A DNA stretch of 64,000 nucleotides, from the NCBI RefSeq assembly GCF_030250645.1, contig NZ_JASSVS010000003.1, forward strand, positions 62,001-126,000, given 5' to 3'. Made by a program: the position numbers and the translations under genes. This stretch comes from Marinobacter azerbaijanicus. GTDB lineage: Bacteria > Pseudomonadota > Gammaproteobacteria > Pseudomonadales > Oleiphilaceae. Below are positions 63,091-64,000 of this stretch, one piece after another; the first letter of the stretch is position 1; every line of letters starts with the position of its first letter. Under the pieces are notes generated by a model. That model did not search any database. It had not been told where the DNA came from and was given only the letters and a program-made list of their open reading frames with translations.

Positions 63091-63653
63091 CAGCATCAAA
63101 ACACTCTCCACACAGCCTGAGGCACCAGTTTCTGGTGGCCTCACCCTACTTGCAGGACCCCCGTTTTCACGGGGCGGTGATTTATCTGTGCGAGCATTCC
63201 GATGAGGGTGCGTTGGGGCTGACAGTGAATCATCCCCTGGATATCCATCTGGGAGAAATCCTCGAGCAACTGGATATGGAAGGTGGCGAGTTGGATGTTC
63301 CTGTCTACGGTGGTGGTCCGGTCCAGCCCGAGCGCGGCTTCGTACTGCACTCCCCCGACGCGGGATGGCAGAATACCGCGCAGGTATCCGACGATGTTCT
63401 GCTCACTACATCCCGGGATGTGCTGTCGGATATCGGCGCTGGCAAGGGGCCGGAGCATTATCTGGTTTGCCTGGGCTATGCAGGCTGGGGCGAAGGTCAA
63501 CTGGAAGACGAACTGGCCAGTAACGCTTGGCTGACCTGCCCCGCCACCCCGGACATTCTGTTCCGCACCTCCTGGGAAGATCGATATCAGGCTGTCTTGA
63601 AGTTGATCGGCATCGACCTCAATCAGCTCAGCGAGTCTGTTGGACATGCCTGA
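63087..63653 (+). CDS. yqgE: YqgE/AlgH family protein
   Basis: 188-residue protein of the YqgE/AlgH (DUF179) family, with HQFLVASPYLQDPRFHGAVI, LGLTVNHPLDIHLGEIL and YGGGPVQPERGFVLH as diagnostic segments. Its biochemical function is not established; AlgH was tied to alginate regulation in Pseudomonas. It overlaps tonB by 4 nt and ruvX by 8 nt, indicating translational coupling. Confidence 0.94.
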   Translation: MTASKHSPHSLRHQFLVASPYLQDPRFHGAVIYLCEHSDEGALGLTVNHPLDIHLGEILEQLDMEGGELDVPVYGGGPVQPERGFVLHSPDAGWQNTAQVSDDVLLTTSRDVLSDIGAGKGPEHYLVCLGYAGWGEGQLEDELASNAWLTCPATPDILFRTSWEDRYQAVLKLIGIDLNQLSESVGHA

Positions 63654-64000
63654 GGCCGGAAACCGCCGGGTGATGGCGTTTGATTTCGGCACCCGGCGCA
63701 TCGGTGTTGCCAGTGGTCAGGAGCTGCTCGGCACCGGCAGCCCCGTAGCCATGCTGCCGGCCCGGGACGGGGTCCCGGACTGGGACCAGATTGGTCGCCT
63801 GCTAAAGGAATGGAGGCCCGACAGGGTGCTGGTGGGTCTGCCCCTGAACATGGACGACACCGAGAACGACATGTGTGCCCGTGCCCGCAAATTCGGTAAA
63901 CGTTTACACGGCCGTTTTCACGTAGAGGTGGAAATGGTGGATGAGAGGCTGACCAGTTTTGAGGCCAAGGGCGACGTCATGGCCGCCGGTGGCAGCCGTG
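63646..64000 (+). CDS. ruvX: Holliday junction resolvase-like protein RuvX (YqgF), cut by window end
   Basis: Only the first 118 codons are present; the usual length is about 140-150. The N-terminus MPEAGNRRVMAFDFGTRRIG has the RNase H-like Asp, and LVGLPLNMDDTEND and VDERLTSFEAKG complete the family's catalytic segments. The family processes pre-16S rRNA and was proposed as a Holliday-junction resolvase. ATG 63646 overlaps yqgE by 8 nt; order gshB-tonB-yqgE-ruvX is as in Pseudomonas. Confidence 0.93.
   Translation, partial: MPEAGNRRVMAFDFGTRRIGVASGQELLGTGSPVAMLPARDGVPDWDQIGRLLKEWRPDRVLVGLPLNMDDTENDMCARARKFGKRLHGRFHVEVEMVDERLTSFEAKGDVMAAGGSR

Noticed and set aside
1..64000. CRISPR arrays, tRNA/rRNA genes, prophage, integron or insertion sequences
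   Set aside because: I looked for regular direct repeats, cloverleaf sequences, transposase or integrase motifs and found none; the dispersed repeats are hairpins without coding capacity.

Overview
The window reads as a compact chromosomal segment of a marine gammaproteobacterium close to Marinobacter. This is an inference from protein families and synteny: the Pil-Chp cluster divergent from gshB-tonB-yqgE-ruvX is arranged as in Pseudomonas, the Mrp antiporter has the fused A+B subunit of group 2 systems, and there are many c-di-GMP enzymes. I see no rRNA, tRNA, CRISPR array, prophage, transposase or plasmid function.

Layout. 0.2-12.2 kb: fatty acyl-CoA dehydrogenase fadE, a chemoreceptor, a UbiA-type prenyltransferase overlapping an AEC transporter, a MalY/PatB C-S lyase, a small secreted protein with two carbohydrate-binding-like repeats, an EamA exporter, an exported M14-type deacylase and a NUDIX-MBL fusion hydrolase. 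12.5-18.7 kb: a thioesterase, then the six-gene mrp Na+/H+ antiporter operon, most genes overlapping by ATGA. 18.8-29 kb: MATE exporter, thiol peroxidase, Bcr/CflA exporter, LysR regulator, haloacid dehalogenase, PhaC-like hydrolase with a serine nucleophile, acyltransferase, acidic microprotein and an RNase II-family exonuclease. 29.1-42.6 kb: four c-di-GMP enzymes interspersed with a copper operon (MerR regulator, CopA, a 39-residue microprotein, a DUF411 protein), the folE-folX-CoA-binding operon and an alpha/beta hydrolase. 42.7-47.4 kb: patatin-like phospholipase, a PAS sensor lacking an output domain, and zur-znuCB. 47.4-60.9 kb: the type IV pilus chemosensory operon pilGHIJK-chpABC, with a ChpA of about 2504 residues. 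61.2-64 kb: gshB, tonB, yqgE and the 5' part of ruvX, cut by the window end.

The most unusual signal is non-coding. Seven intergenic elements of about 105-115 bp (12261, 22296, 24224, 25606, 34604, 43798, 43966) share a core of about 50-60 nt, built around the loop sequences ATGGAT and ACAGGGAYGT. Each is enclosed by 20-29 bp inverted repeats that are perfect or nearly so within a copy but unrelated between copies. An eighth hairpin (20258-20349) has 36-bp perfect arms and a different loop, and is followed by a third, short palindromic repeat. One element lies in the apparent 5' leader of the copper operon, downstream of a MerR-type promoter. These look like a dispersed family selected for, or generated by, a self-complementary fold and not for its stem sequence.
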